Assembly (NCBI GenBank): GCA_964036195.1 | Contig: OZ038460.1 | Location: forward strand, 7,815,504 to 7,879,503 | DNA from: Sphaerolaimus hirsutus | Taxonomy: Eukaryota > Nematoda > Chromadorea > Monhysterida > Sphaerolaimidae | Direction of reading: 5' to 3' | DNA length: 64,000 nt | Part shown: positions 11,851-25,300 of the stretch, in pieces | Layout of the letters: the number at the start of each line of letters is the position of its first letter | Position numbering within the stretch: position 1 is the stretch's first letter | Program-made: the position numbers and the translations under genes | The notes under the pieces: model-generated | Databases searched by the model: none | What the model was told of the DNA's origin: nothing | The model's input: only the letters and a program-made list of their open reading frames with translations

Positions 11851-12200
11851 TACCGTATTTCCTCGAAATACCCCCCTTTGAATAAACCCCCCTTGAATAA
11901 ACCCCCCTTCGAAATACCCCCCTAAATTTCGGCTGAGGAAATAATACCCCCCCCCTCGAAATACCCCGTAACGTATTGAGTGTAACGTGAACGTAAAATG
12001 ACAAATACCGCAGTTTGCGATCTGTACAATGCAATACACACGTTAAAACTGATGATAAAGTGACGTTAGGGAAGGGTTTTTGTGTTCTTCTTTGTGACGA
12101 AAATTTCTGACGAAATAATAAACCCCCCTCGAAATACCCCCCTCAAAATTTCCACTCTGAAAAAATAAACCCCCAGGGCGGATTTCGAGGAAATACGGCA
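11851..12200. mobile_element. TACCGTATTTCCTCGAAATA fold-back MITE
   Basis: Left end TACCGTATTTCCTCGAAATA, right end TTTCGAGGAAATACGG. The body is CCCCCCTCGAAATA/AATAAACCCC words. Copies with TA on both sides elsewhere (18153, 26994, 63376) suggest a TA target duplication, as for Tc1/mariner-type elements. Confidence 0.7.
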
Positions 12201-12227
12201 GATGGAAAATCGCTTCTCCGGAGGTCT

Positions 12228-12538
12228 AGGGTTCAAACGGGATTGACTTTTCGGGATCGGGATCGGCCGGGATCCACAGTCGTTCATAAAGGTCTAAAAA
12301 CACTGTTGGATGCCAGAAACGTGGCATAAAATAAACGCTGGGGGTTTGCGTTCACATTTTTGCATGCAAAAACGTCGTTTTTTCACTTTTGATAATTTCA
12401 ACTAATTTTTCCGGGATCGGGATCCCGGACTTTGGAGTTTCTCGGGATCGGGATTTGAAAAGTTTCGGGATCGGGATCGGGACTGCTAAATCCCGGAATT
12501 TCACGGGATCCGGGATCAGGATCCCGTTTGAACTCTAA
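12228..12538. mobile_element. Fold-back element with GGGATCGGGATC arms
   Basis: Starts TAGGGTTCAAACGGGATTGA and ends TCCCGTTTGAACTCTA, inverted ends resembling the CGATAT family but with a different arm word. No matching 8-bp flanks are found. Confidence 0.6.
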
Positions 12539-12791
12539 GGTAGGTGGCAAAAAATTTTCTCGTTGGGGGGACGCGTTTTTTTTATCGGTACTCGTTTCAT
12601 AACAACATGGAAAAGATGGAACTCGCAGTATTTCCCAGCGTCTTGTGCCGCCTCGGCCAGACCGATTTCGCCCTGTGCCACTTCGTTCCACGTGCAGCTG
12701 CATTTCCTGCATTTTTGAGACTGAATGTTACCGCGTGTTGTTCTAAGCGGCGTCGCTAGTGACCATAACATTTACCGGCTTACCACCCATC

Positions 12792-14605
12792 CAAGGACGT
12801 AGCCAGGGGGGAGGGGCACGCATTTTACCGTCACATAACATATATTTCCAGTTGACAAGTATGCGCGGCCTCAAAGCCACTAAAAACCCTAAATTCCTGT
12901 CCGTGTCGCTGTATATGCCTGTGGGATACAGACATACAGCTGTTTTGGCGCCGATGCCAGCGCCATTGGCGCTAGGGATGGCCAGCGCTTATTTTCAAGC
13001 GCTTTTTTTATTAAAAAACGCCACTTTTTTAAAAAAAAGCGCAAGGGTCCCAGCGCTTTTTTTTAAAAAGAGCGCTGGCAAAATTTTTTGTACCTATGCA
13101 CTAGGTATTTTGTAATTTTTTGGCGCGCAAGAGCGCAATTTCACATGCACATTACCACTGGTGGTTGTTTTGATTGGTTTTGTGTATTTCTGGCGTCATT
13201 TCACACCACACACTCAAAATTTTCAAGTGCAGTTCGAACGTTTTTGAGTTCCACCAAGGCGGAACTCCAAGTGCAGTTTGAACGATTTTTTGAAGGATTT
13301 TTAGGGCATTTTTTGGACATGCGAACGGAGTCCGGACGAATTCGTACACTTTTCACTGATTTGCGTGTCATAACATTTCCATGCAGCAAGTTTCAAAATG
13401 ATTGGGACACTTTCAATTCCGCCCTTGACTTTCAATTCCACCCATTAGAGAAGGTTGTTGTGAGAAACACATCTCACTTATCTTGCCGAATATATTTGTG
13501 AAAAAAATTTTATAGGTAGATCTAGGCTTTGTCTTCAAAAATGAATAGATAAATTTTTTAGTAATATCAACTTGTTTAAAAGATATTGAAGTTCACCGTG
13601 TGGCATATTTGTGTAAACCTAAACTGAATTCCACCCTCTAGAAAGTGTCCCAATGTTTTCTTGCCTAGATGGCACACTGCACACTCAAAAGAGTGTGGAC
13701 GTTGTTCAAACGCTTTGCGCTTTCCGCCTTTTCCGAATTAATTCGGCCCATGCACAATTCCGCCATGAGTAAAAAAAGTGCGGATGTTGTTCAAACGCAT
13801 TGCGCTTTCCGCCTTTTCCGAATTAATTCCGCCCGTGCACAATTCGAGGCAATTCCGCCGTCGAAAAAGTGTTTGAACGTTTCATGTGCGGAATTGAAAT
13901 CGAGGGCGGTTCCGACTTTTTTAAATTCCACACCCGATTTTAATTCCGCCCTTGAAAAAGTGTTCGAACTGCAACTGAAAATTTTTGAGTGTGCCGTGCA
14001 ACATTGCTTCTATTCCTGCATGCTTTCATATAATAAAAAGCCATGATGAGTTAGTGTATTATAAAATATCCAGGCAATGTGCTTCCACATACTTCTTCAG
14101 TGGGAAATATCAGTCTCAATGTATTAGCGATCTCTTATAACCTTATTTATATTTTTTCATCCCTAACTTCACTTGAACTCATGACCATTTGACAATTAGC
14201 AATTTACATAACGAGTCAACATAAAAAGTGGATTTTTTTGGCATAAAACCCCACCTATAACGCTATCCCACGGCTCCACAGCCATTCTATGGCTATATAT
14301 CATCACAAGTACTGCCACTTGTAAGATATACCTGTGTATATTGACTTATTTGGGAGCTTTCTAGGAAATGTCTTGACATTTTTTGAAAAAAGCGAAAAAA
14401 GCGCGTTTTTAAAAAAAAAAGCGTGGCCGTTAAAAAAAGCGCTTTTTATCCATCCCTAAGTGGCGCCATGACGTTACGTCTACGAATGGCGCAAGCGCGA
14501 TGGCGCCATTCCCTAACTGCAGAGGAAAAATTTTAGGGGGACGCCCCCGTTCGCCGGGCTCCGTATACAATCCCCCCCCGCTCAAAAATCCTGGCTACGT
14601 CCCTG
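12792..14605. mobile_element. hAT-like element (CAAGGACGTAGCCAGG ends) containing a second element
   Basis: Exact 8-bp target duplication CACCCATC (12784-12791, 14606-14613). The ends match the CAGGGACGTATCCAGG family of 8547 and 51343. The interior is occupied by a complete second element at 12973-14458. Confidence 0.82.
12973..14458. mobile_element. hAT-like fold-back element with AAAAAGCGCTTTT arms
   Basis: Ends TAGGGATGGCCAGCGCTT and ATCCATCCCTA. Flanks ATTGGCGC and AGTGGCGC form an 8-bp duplication with one mismatch. Inside are GGAATTCC/TTCGAACG-rich repeats (13195-14010), including the 13440-13650 block that recurs inverted at 16865-17110. Confidence 0.7.
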
Positions 14606-15471
14606 CACCCATCTAACGCTACAATGTTCGCGGCAGGGGTCTCCAAGATTTCGACTTTGCGGGGGTTTGGATAGATAGCAAATCGCTCCTACGGAGAGAT
14701 AGATAAATAGCTGAAAATTTTTCTGGGGGGCTGGGGGGCAAAATATGTAGGCTTTTTGAAGGTACAGGTACAGGTTTAGGTATAGGTCTTCTCAAGGCAT
14801 ATTTGAGGCAGAAAAGTGGGAAACCACTCAAATGGATGAAAAATTAGCCAAAATAGGTCAAAAATCGCTAAAAATAGATATATAGCCACATATAACTGAA
14901 AATCGCGATGTTGAAGGTGAAAAACTATAAACTATAAAATGAAATTCAGAGATTTTTAGCGAAAAAAAAGGAAAAATTCTCAAAAATCGCTCCAGATAGA
15001 TGCATAGTTGAGGGATTTGGGATGAGTGGTTTCAGCGGGTAGCAGCCAAAAATTTTGACTCGATAGCGGATAGAGCGATAGCTGAGTTTTTGACAGGTTT
15101 CTAACGTTTTTCAAAGCGAAGCATCGAAGCCAGTATTTAAAACGGGAATGCCGAAATCAAAAGTTGGTTTTGACGAAAAAACACTTTTTTCCCAGGTAAA
15201 AGAACGTACTACAAATGTGTCTTTTGAACAATTTAAATGCCAGTCATTCCATAAACCAAAGTTGCTCAACACACTACAACTACACATCTAACAGAGAGCA
15301 GAACAACAATTTGCCTCCGAGATAGATAGCTGGGGGATTTGGGGGGGGCAGCCCCCCCCTCCCCTAGGAGACCCCTGGCTATCAGAAAACTTTAAGGTAA
15401 GAAGTTTGACTACTGGAAACCCAGAACCGTAAATTCAAGTGTTGACACCATCCAGGAAATCGCACTGCCTC
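14606..15471. other. Gene-free stretch
   Basis: AT-rich DNA with scattered GATAGATAGCTG and AAAATCGCTAAAAATAGG words that recur at 4040-4100, 18040-18140 and 45940-46140. They look like remains of one repeat family. No exon is recognised. Confidence 0.4.
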
Positions 15472-15576
15472 TAGGGTTGGGACCGTATGACTTTTCGATA
15501 TTGATATTCGATTTGAAAAAATTGTCGATATCCGAATGAATCAGAATGAAAGTCCCCATATATCATCCCAACCCTA
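15472..15576. mobile_element. Short hAT-like CGATAT element
   Basis: Only 105 bases: TAGGGTTGGGACCGTATGAC to CATCCCAACCCTA. An 8-bp duplication ACTGCCTC/ACTGCCCC has one mismatch. It is the minimal form of the 2264/11079/61432 family. Confidence 0.75.
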
Positions 15577-17330
15577 ACTGCCCCCCACCAAAAAAAACAA
15601 GAACAACAAAAAACACTAAACCTGAAAAACATGTGTGCCGCTTCGCCATAGCTGTGGCCCAGCTGGCCGAGCAGAGCAAAGTCTGTGCTTGGCTGTGGCG
15701 CGGTGGGCGGAGTCGGGGGGCGGAGTCGGGGGCGGAGTCGGGGGGCGGAGTCGGGGGCGGAGTCCCGCCGCACCAATCAGCTGCAGCCCGCCGCTCCGGC
15801 ACCCCTGCGGTGGCACGAACAGCTGGCGAATTGGGGACTAATTACACTAAACATGACCCAAAACCAATGAAAACCACCACAAATGGTAAAATGTAGGTGA
15901 AATTGCGCGCTTGCGCGCAAAAAATTGCAGAATACCTAGTGCTTAGTACCAAAACCTTCGTTCAAGGTTGTTTTTTTAACGGTTTCGATGGTTGGGATTT
16001 TTAAATAAAACGTTTTTTATAAAAAAACTTTTTGAAAAACCCCCGGCCATCTCTATTTCGAATGAAAATCGCCACCGCAATTTGCAAAAATGTGCAACAT
16101 GGACACCAGTCGGGAATTTATTGTATTAAATTTTTTAGAGTAGAGATTTTCGTGAATTTTTTATGTGAGCAGTGTTCGATTAGATGGATTTTAATTACTG
16201 AAATGTCTACAAAAACGGATTAAGACCCACACAATCTGACGGCTTTTAGTGGAAATCAAGCTTTTAGTGGAAATCAAGTGGACACAAACTCGCAATAAAT
16301 CAACTAAAACGAGACTCATGAAAAAAATTTTTTACACAAAACGAGACTTCTGGGTGTTCCAAGAACAGAACATTTTCCAAATATACCGACATCAAAAAGT
16401 ATAGTCATTGAACACACAAAAGCTCACATGTGGCTGAATTGTTTGTTGTTAAACGTGGCAAACTCGCGGCGGCTGGTGTCGAGTCTCAGCGCCGCTCCTG
16501 GGTGAAAAGAAAAAGGCAGTCACGCAGTCCCAGAAACCCAGTACCCTTTGTTGCATGGCACACTCAAATTTTCAGTTGCAGTTCGAACACTTTTTCAAGG
16601 GCGGAATTCAAAAGGGCGGAATTAAAAACGGGGGCGGAATCCAAAAACGTTCGAACTGCCCTCGATTTCAATTCCGCACATGAAACGTTCGAACACTTTG
16701 CACGATGGCGGAATTGCCCCGGATTGTGCATGGGTGGAATTATTTCAGACAGGTAGGAAAGTGCACAATGTCTGAACCACCCTTGGAATTCCGCCTTGGC
16801 GGAACTCAAAAACGTCCAAACCGCCCTTGACAATTTTGAGTGTCAGTGCACCAACTAGGCAAGAAAACATTCGGACACTTTCTAGAGGGAGGAATTCAGT
16901 TTCGGTTTTCACAAATATGCCACATGGTGAACTTCAATATCTTTTAAACAAGTGGATATTACAAAAAAAATTCTCTATTCATTTTTGAAGACAAAGCCTA
17001 GATCTACCTATAAATTTTTTTTCACAAATATGTTTGGTAAGATAAGTAAGATGTGTTTCCCATAACAACCTTCTCTAAAGGACGTATCTCTTAAGTCAAG
17101 GGCAGAATTGAAAGTGTCCCAATGTTTTTGAAACGTTTTGTTATGATATGCAAATGGACAAAAACTGTGTGAATTCATCCGGATTTGTGTGAACTTCATC
17201 CGAATGTCCCAAAAATGCCACATTTTCCCTAAATAAAAATGTTCGAACCGCCCTTGGAGTTCTGCCTTGGCGGAACTCAAAAACGTTCGAACCGCCCTTG
17301 AAAATTTTGAGTGTGCGGTGCGCCTTTAAA
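15577..17330. other. Gene-free stretch of GC-rich and TTCGAACG repeats
   Basis: 15705-15770 is a GGCGGAGTCGGG microsatellite. 16555-16850 and 17200-17325 are arms of the GCACACTCAAAATTTT / GTTCGAACCGCCCTTG family. 16865-17110 is an inverted copy of 13440-13650. Open frames here are translations of these arms. Confidence 0.45.
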
Positions 17331-18152
17331 ACGAGAGACACCCCGTATGACAAGTTGGAAACCTGCCAGAAATTTGACATCGCTATAATTATAAATAGAA
17401 TCGGTCACGTAGACGTCGGTCAAATCGCTATTCACAACCTGGACGTTTCACAACTTGTCATATGTCACCCGATCCATTTTGATTACATTATGAAATGTTG
17501 GCACTGAGCCAAAAAATGTGCTTAGATTTTTTTCCGATTTTTACTCCATTATTCACACATCTAAAAAATCTACCTCTTAACCTTGCGGCTTTGCTTAAAT
17601 TTTTTTCCGAGTGATTTATCTCAAGTGCCCCGCTATACAAGATACACTAAAAATGATTAGAACACCTTAGAAAACCTTCTCACCTGTTGGCACTTAGCCA
17701 ATTTGTGCGTTTCATCCACGCAAATGGAAGCCTGAACTCGAACTAGCTGAACCACGGCCCCGGCGATGAACATCAACCAAAAATTCAGCAGTCTCCACGT
17801 CAAAATCCCGTTCGCCTGAGTTTGCACCCATTTTCAGACACAAATCGCCGACCAGTGAACGTGGGGTTTTTCATTCCTCTAGTCTCTGGATTTAGCTCAG
17901 TTGGGCTCTTTGCCAAAACCTCCAAAGTGGGCTCTTTATAGTGCATGTAAAATACGTAATAAATTGTGAAATATTTTTTGCTTTTTGACACTCGTTTGGC
18001 ATATTTCATACAAATGAAAGGTGTAGGGAAAATCGCTAAAAGGGAGTATAAAATGGGTAAAATCGCTAAAAATAGGGAAAATTTACCTATTTTTCAATGT
18101 GCAAAAGGGGAAGTGACTGAAAAATATAGAGAAAATGGGTATACAAGCACAT

Positions 18153-18592
18153 ATACCGTATTTCCTCGAAATACCCCCGGGGGGTTTATTGTTTCAGAGT
18201 GAGAATTTTGAGGGGGGGTTAAACAAGGGGGGGGGGTATTTCGAGGGGGGGTTTATTATTTCGCCAGAAATTTTTTGAAATCCCAGTACTCAAATGTCGT
18301 CTGAAACGTACGCAGACGTCGAAAAATGCAACAAAAATCGCCATTTATAAGACTCTAAAGACATTTATAAGTGTGTAGACATACAAACACTGTTCTCACA
18401 TAACAGAGGCATCGTTTTTAACGTGTGTTCTGCATTGTCGGGATGACAAACCGCAGCCTTTGTCATTTACGTTCTCTATACACTAAATTTGGGGGGGGGG
18501 GTATTTTGAGGGGGGGGGGGGTTTATCAGTTCATAGTGTCCATTTTGAGGGGGGGTATTTCGAGGGGGGGGATATTTCGAGGAAATACAGTA
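18153..18592. mobile_element. TACCGTATTTCCTCGAAATA fold-back MITE
   Basis: TA-CCGTATTTCCTCGAAATAC at the left, GGAAATACAG-TA at the right, with long G tracts interrupted by TATTTCGAG in the body. Same family as 11851. Confidence 0.72.
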
Positions 18593-19029
18593 GGTAAGAA
18601 AATACCTGAAAATAGGTAAGTAAATAAAAAGACACCTGAACTAGTGATATACAGGCTTTTTCAAGGTGTAGAAAAGGGGAGAAAATCACTAAAAATGGGG
18701 AAATACCGTGTTTTCAGCTTTCTAGTCTATATATTGTAAGCTTAACTTGGTTCTGGAGCAGTTTTTGATAAACTTTGCCTCAATTTTCACCTAAAATGAC
18801 TCATTATTGCACTTTCTTGTCACTTTTCACCTCCAAAATCAACATTTTCAGCTGTATACATCATTATTAATTTTCACTTTCATTTCACTTTTAATATCAT
18901 GTACATATTTTCAGCTATTATTAACTTGTTTATGACTATTTTAACCCATTTTTAGTGATTTTTGCTTCTTTCTTTCTACTTAATATATTCTAAGCTCATT
19001 TCTGGTGTGTTTTTAGAAATGTTCACTAG

Positions 19030-19190
19030 GGTTGGGGAACCGAACCGACACGAACCGAACCAAACCGAGAACCGAGCACTATTTGGGAACCGAGAACTGA
19101 GAACCGGAACTGAGCTTGAAAACCGAACCGGATCCTAGAACCGGCACTTATAACCGGAACCGAAGTAAATACCCGAAAGAACCGAAATTT
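19030..19190. repeat. ACCGAACCG-word repeat block
   Basis: Starts CTAGGGTTGGGGAACCGAAC, then AACCG/GAACCGAG words. It has the tip and word-array design of the other fold-back arms, but the partner arm is not visible. Confidence 0.5.
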
Positions 19191-19755
19191 TCTAGGAATC
19201 TTGAAATTTTTAAACAGCGTTTTTTCAACACCTACATCCAAGCCTTTAAACAGCAGCTGAACATCTTGGTGCGTGCTCAGAATTGCAAAATTCATCTGTT
19301 TGCAAAATGATTGCGCGGGAGCGTGTAATTTCACATATACTCCAGCGACATTACACCTTACAATGAAATCTACCATATCCCACCTGAATAAAAGAACAAA
19401 CAACAAAATTTCATCATATTTATCAAATTGCTTCGATAAATATGATGAAATTTTTTATGTATGTTCGTTTATTCAGATGGGATATGGTGGATTTCATTGT
19501 AAGGTGCAATGTCGCTGCAGTATAGACATTATCACTGGTAGTAGTTTTCATTGGTTTTGTGGCAGTTTTAACCGTAGTTGGCAAAAGTTTTTTATGTTTG
19601 TACTCAAAATAATATGCGTACTCACTCGGTTACTAAATAAATACATTTACGTTTCCTCCGGAAAAAATACCTGTACTCATTTACTTGTGTACTTTTTGAA
19701 AGTATGTGAGTACAGAAAACGTATATGTTTGCTTTTACACTTTTTTTAAATACCT

Positions 19756-20180
19756 GGGGCCAGTTCCGCAAGTGGAAAAGTTAACAGTTGAGTAAAATGA
19801 CAAATGGTAAGTTAAGAGTAAAGTTTAATGTTAAATGATGAGTAAAGTGACAAGAGTAAATTCAAGAATAAAGTTAAATGACAAATGATTAGTTAAGAGA
19901 TAAAAGTAAAGTTAAGAGTCAAGCAAGTGTATCCAAATCTTATTTTTTTCTTATCTAGATCTTATGTTTTTGTATCCAAATCTTATTTTTCGACATAAGA
20001 TTTGGATACAAAAACATACGATTTGGATACAAAAAAACTTTTGGATCATTTGTCATTTAACTTTACTCTTGTCCCTTAACTCATCATTTATCATTTAACT
20101 TTACTCTTAGCAAGCCATTTGTCATTTTACTCAACTATTAACTTTTAACTCTTAACTTTTCCACTTGCGGAACTGGCACC
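19756..20180. mobile_element. MITE, GGGGCCAGTTCCGCAAGTGG termini
   Basis: The right end is the reverse complement (TTCCACTTGCGGAACTGGCACC). The body is AGTTAA/GTAAAATGACAAATG words in inverted arms around an AAGATTTGGATACAAAAACA centre. Non-coding. Confidence 0.75.
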
Positions 20181-20818
20181 AGTATTATTATAACAACTTC
20201 CACTCCCATTTCTCTATGGTGAAAAGTCTCAACTATTCTGACCGCTAGTGTACTTTGCAAAATTTCAGTGTTTTAAACAACTCTGCACCACACTCGCGGG
20301 TTGTACATCAGAACATTGTACATTTTACATTGAGAAATTGCAAAATGAATAAATTCACTTACCTAGTCTATCCCATAAAAAATGGCTAAAGCCAACAAAA
20401 AGTGGACGCCATGTCCAAACATGTATGCTTTTCAATGCAGAAAAGTAATATATCATAAATATCTTGCCATTTTAAGATTGAGCTATCAAAAGAAGTATAT
20501 CAACGTTAATTTATACCTTTATTAATGGTATAGGCTATCAACACAGCAAAAACTTTTCTAAATCTTGACCAAAATTGGTGAAATTGGGCTCATTTGAAAG
20601 CCCTTGTCCCTGCGCACATCAACAAATTTTTTTTATTCCCTTGTTTGTATTCAATTTTTTTACTTATTCATGTTTGAAAACTTCAAACAACTACAGTCCT
20701 AAAGTGGGCGGAGCCTGTAAAAATTTTTTTATAAAATAATAAATTGCATCATATGAGCCATCACCCATGAAGATTGGTTGTGTTTTAGAGAAGTTATTAC
20801 ACTTTGAAGTTTTTCATC

Positions 20819-20852
20819 CCAACAACAACAACAACAACAACAAGAACAGCCT
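20819..20852. repeat. (CAA)n microsatellite
   Basis: About ten CAA/AAC units in an otherwise ordinary AT-rich, gene-free stretch (20180-21020). Confidence 0.85.
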
Positions 20853-22392
20853 CTCAGAACGAAAATGTTGAATAACTTTTTTGAAATTCAACCAATTGGT
20901 CTGAAAATTGGAGACATGGTACTTCTCGACACGGGCTTTCCAACGGTATAAACGGTTTTATTATAGCTCATGGCATTCTGCCGTTATTCTAATTTCAATT
21001 ATCGAATTTCCGCATTTAGGTGTGTCTTACCATATTATGGGTGGGACGCTTGCGCCCTCCCTCGGCAGCGAGGGATGGCGCTGGCGCGCCCACCCGATAA
21101 ACACATATAAATCTATGTGATTGTTCGATTTTTCTACGTCTGCGTATGGGGAATTTCCGAAAATTTCTGGCGAAATAATAGACCCCCCCTCGAATAAACC
21201 CCCCCTCGAATTATCCCCCCTCGAATTATCCCCCCTCAAATTTTGCTGGCGAAATAATAAACCCCCTGGGGGTATTTCGAGGTAATACGGTATTCAGAAT
21301 TTTAGAGCGGTGACGCTTTTGTTTACAGAGCCCAGTGAACAGGGGGCCAAGCCCCTCATTGAAATTTTACCTACATGGTGACTGAATGGCGTCATGGTGC
21401 AGTCGCCATTGGCGTTAGCGCCAAAGATAGGTGATATGTATAATATGTATGTTCATATACTTACATTTATAGGGACGGGTACGCAATTCGGTGTATTTTG
21501 TAGAGAATCGACTATACTAGGACCGATTTACCTCAAAATATCAGTGTGATAGTAAAATGCGGGAAAATGGGCCTACACCGGCACCGACGACTACACGCAA
21601 AGACTGGTGGAGAAGTTAGGCATACATGCGACACTTAGAAAGCTTGCACCAAGTGTATAATATCCCCCGAACGTTTTTTCCTTTATAACATCGATATGGG
21701 TATTTTTGAAAAATTATCGAGTATCCATTTCATAACACTGGATAGTGACACCCCATTTTCATTGTTTCTACAGAGGGGGGGGGGTGGTCAAAAAAATAAA
21801 AATCTTCTGGTCACTGGTTCATTTGACAAGTAAAATGTGCGCGAGAAAAAACAACTGCATTTACTAGTAAGGTACTAAAAATTACCGCAAGACGAAAATA
21901 CTCTACCCGACGAGATCGTAATGATCAACTATGCAACAAGATACACAGAAAACGAAAAATAACACAAATGTTTACCTACAATATACAGAAATTTACAGAC
22001 TTTCCAAAATTTAAGTTAGAAATGAAACAGGGAGTGCCCCCGAGTGGTCAGGAATCATAGGGCTGAATGAATAACCATCGATTTACGACTGAGGCAGCCC
22101 CGCGCCCCGACGTAAAGTGTCAAATGTCAATAAAAATAAAAGATATTATTAGTGAACGTTTGACATCACACACGACGTCTGACAAATGTGTACGAAATTT
22201 GACACTTTGTACGAGACCGCCGCCAGAAAATATTATTACCTGACCGCGCGGGGGCACCAATTCGACAACACAAAAGTTTAGAATTCTGTACACGCATTGG
22301 GTCCATCGGTGCATTCACAACGAGATTCAATCAAAAATGGTCGTGCCAAAAAAAATCAGAAAATTCAGCACCCAAAATTTGAGGGACACATC

Positions 22393-25300
22393 TCACGCCT
22401 TTTTGGCGGCGGATTTCTTGGGCCGGCCGGCCTTCTTGGGCGACGCCTTGGCCGGGCTTTTCACTGCAGCCTGCAATAAATACAGCGATTGTGAGAGTGG
22501 ACGTAAATGAATAGCTGTGGCATGTAAAGAAGCCGGAAATACACACAGCCGACATTTTTACTGTCTATAGGTAAAAAAGTGTCCACTGTCTACGTTAATG
22601 GCGCACCGCACACTGCAAAGTGTAACGATCGGGTCCGGACGTTTTATTATAGTCGCGGAGTCCGCCCGGGCAGAATTATAAAGTCAGTTCGGACGATTTT
22701 ATTTACGACACATCTAAAAACTATTGAAATTTGGGTCGGTTCGGACGATTTTTTTCCACCCTTTTTTTCAATTCCGCCTTTGAATTCCACCCATGCAAAA
22801 ATCGTCCAAACTTCCCATTATACTTTGCAGTGTGCGGTGCGCCAATGGGGTATTTTCATCAGAAATTACAGGTCGCCAACGTGTACTATGTGTGTGTGGG
22901 CCATTTGACATAGATTTTAGGCGCATGAACACACTGAAAGCACTATAACACACTATACTCGGCGGACCGCAAAGTATGCGCCCAAAATTACTTATGTCTT
23001 GGTCGATAACGCGCGAGCAGGATACTTAAACATGTTATGCACTTTCAGAAAAACGAAAAATATTTTAAGATGAAAAGGCGAGTGGCGCAGAAGCGACGCA
23101 TTTTTTCTCTCAGAAATTTTTTTGCTGCAACATTTATTTTATTAAATAAATCATGAGGTCATAATGGAGTGTTTACTTCAGAAACATGCATGGCATGCGG
23201 ACCGCCGAGTATAATCAAAGCACAGTCCACTCAAACCACAACCGCCCACCCACCTTAGCGGGAGACTTTTTCGCCTTGGCAGGTGACTTTGCCGGCTTGG
23301 CCGCCTTGGGCGACGCCTTGCCAGCGGGCCTGCCGCGGCCCTTCTTCACTGGGGAGGCGGCGGGCGCGGGCGCGATCTCGGCGACGGGCGCCGCGCTGCT
23401 GCTCGGCTCCGACGCGGCTGATTTGGCTGAGGGAGTGGGGGCGATTGTTGGTGTGGAATGCATGGCAATGTTTGCCTTTTTAGCTGGTAAGTGGTAAGTG
23501 CTCAAAATTTGATTGACTTGCCGTATTTTTGGGTTAACTTAAAAAACAATCAATGGAATCACACAGACCGAATAAGCTACGCCTGGGATGCAAATGCCGT
23601 GCAGTGTGGAACACGAAAATTGCAAAAGATTGCAAGTTGCAAATTTACCTTCGCCAGCTACAACAGAGAAAATAATTCTGAGGAATAATCCCCCCCCCCC
23701 TCAAAAACTCCAGAGGAAAAAAAACTTCCCTAGGGGTTTATTCGGTATACGGTAATTACAAAAAATTGTTGATTTTCATTCCTCATGTTTAAGTAGTTCA
23801 CAAGATGCTATCGCCAGGCGCTGCTTAAAATTCAAGTGCCATGTGGCCACTTTTTGTGACTAAGTAAACGGAAAACAAATCAAAATGTAACAAAGCTCAC
23901 CCTTCTTTGGGCTCTTGGCTTTCTTGACCTTCTTCTCGGCTATGGACTTCGCTTTTGCCGCTTTCTTCGGACTTTTCTTACTTTTCGGCGACTTTTTAGC
24001 CGCGGGCGCGGCAGATCCAGCTGCGAGAGACGGGAGCGTAAATATTTTCATTTATATGTATCTACACCACGGAAAGGAGAAATAGACAGTTGGGAAGTAC
24101 CAGACAGTCAGGAAGTACAATTTTAAACATAAGCACAATTTTGTAGAATTACATAGCATTCATAGTCGGAACAGATATTGTACCAACAGATACCAGCAAA
24201 TTATTTTCAGCTATTTCGTTTGTCAGGTTCACACGCCGCCCTATTCAATGCGGTCCTTCTCAGTAGCATGAAATCGCGTCGCACACAATACCAGATACAA
24301 AAAAGCAGGCTGCCAAATTTTTTTGTCGAAAACCAATCAACTTCTCCATAAAAAGTTGTTTCACCCAAAACCCAACACAAAAACCGACCCTCAACAGTCT
24401 TCTTGGGCGACTTCTTCACTTTGGGCTTGGCTTCTTTGGGCTCCTTCTTGTCGCCCAACTTGAAGCTGCCCGACGCGCCGGTGCCCTTGACCTGCTTGAG
24501 CATGCCAGACTCCACGGAGCGCTTCAGGCACGTGCGCAGGTGCGAGTTGACCTGGGGGGGGGGTTGGAGTGTTGCCAAGTTGCGAAAGAGTGTAATACGC
24601 TCGAATGGTTCGTGTGCGGCCTAGTGGAAATGAAGCAATAAATCGATATCAAATAACGTGACTACCATCTCGCAAATCATTTGATCTTTTGGAGACAGGC
24701 GTTCTTTTCCCCCAAAAAATGACGATCCTTTAAAATATCATTTCCGCCATCACGCGCAAGGTGTCACAAGAAAAGTTGTAATATAAACAAGCTACAAAGT
24801 ATTCACTATTACATAGTATTTACTTCCGTCTTCCGTATAGACATAACTGCACACAAGAGTTGTTAAAAGTATAAGTATTTATCGAGTAAAAGTAACTACG
24901 TTTTAACAACTATGTACACCCACTCTGTATACTCGGCAGACAGCACACCTAGTATGAAAACGAACCATAATTTAATGAATAAAATTTTGTGATAAATTTC
25001 GTTATTAATTATTTAGAAGTATAAATGAAATATTATGATGATAAAACTGTATAATTTTTGGTTCATTATTCAGATGGGTTATGGTATGTTCAAATAGTTT
25101 ATGGTATGTTTTCATTACTAAGACTTAGTGTGAAGTCCGCCGAGTATACCCACAAAACACCTCCAAAAACCACCCCCCCCCCCCCCCCAACCAACCGAAT
25201 TGAAATTATCGCCCACAGTGTAGTTCTGCAAGATGTACTTGAGAATGCCCTGCTTGCTGGAGCCGCCGCGCTCGGCCAGCTGCTTGATGGCCGCCTTGAC

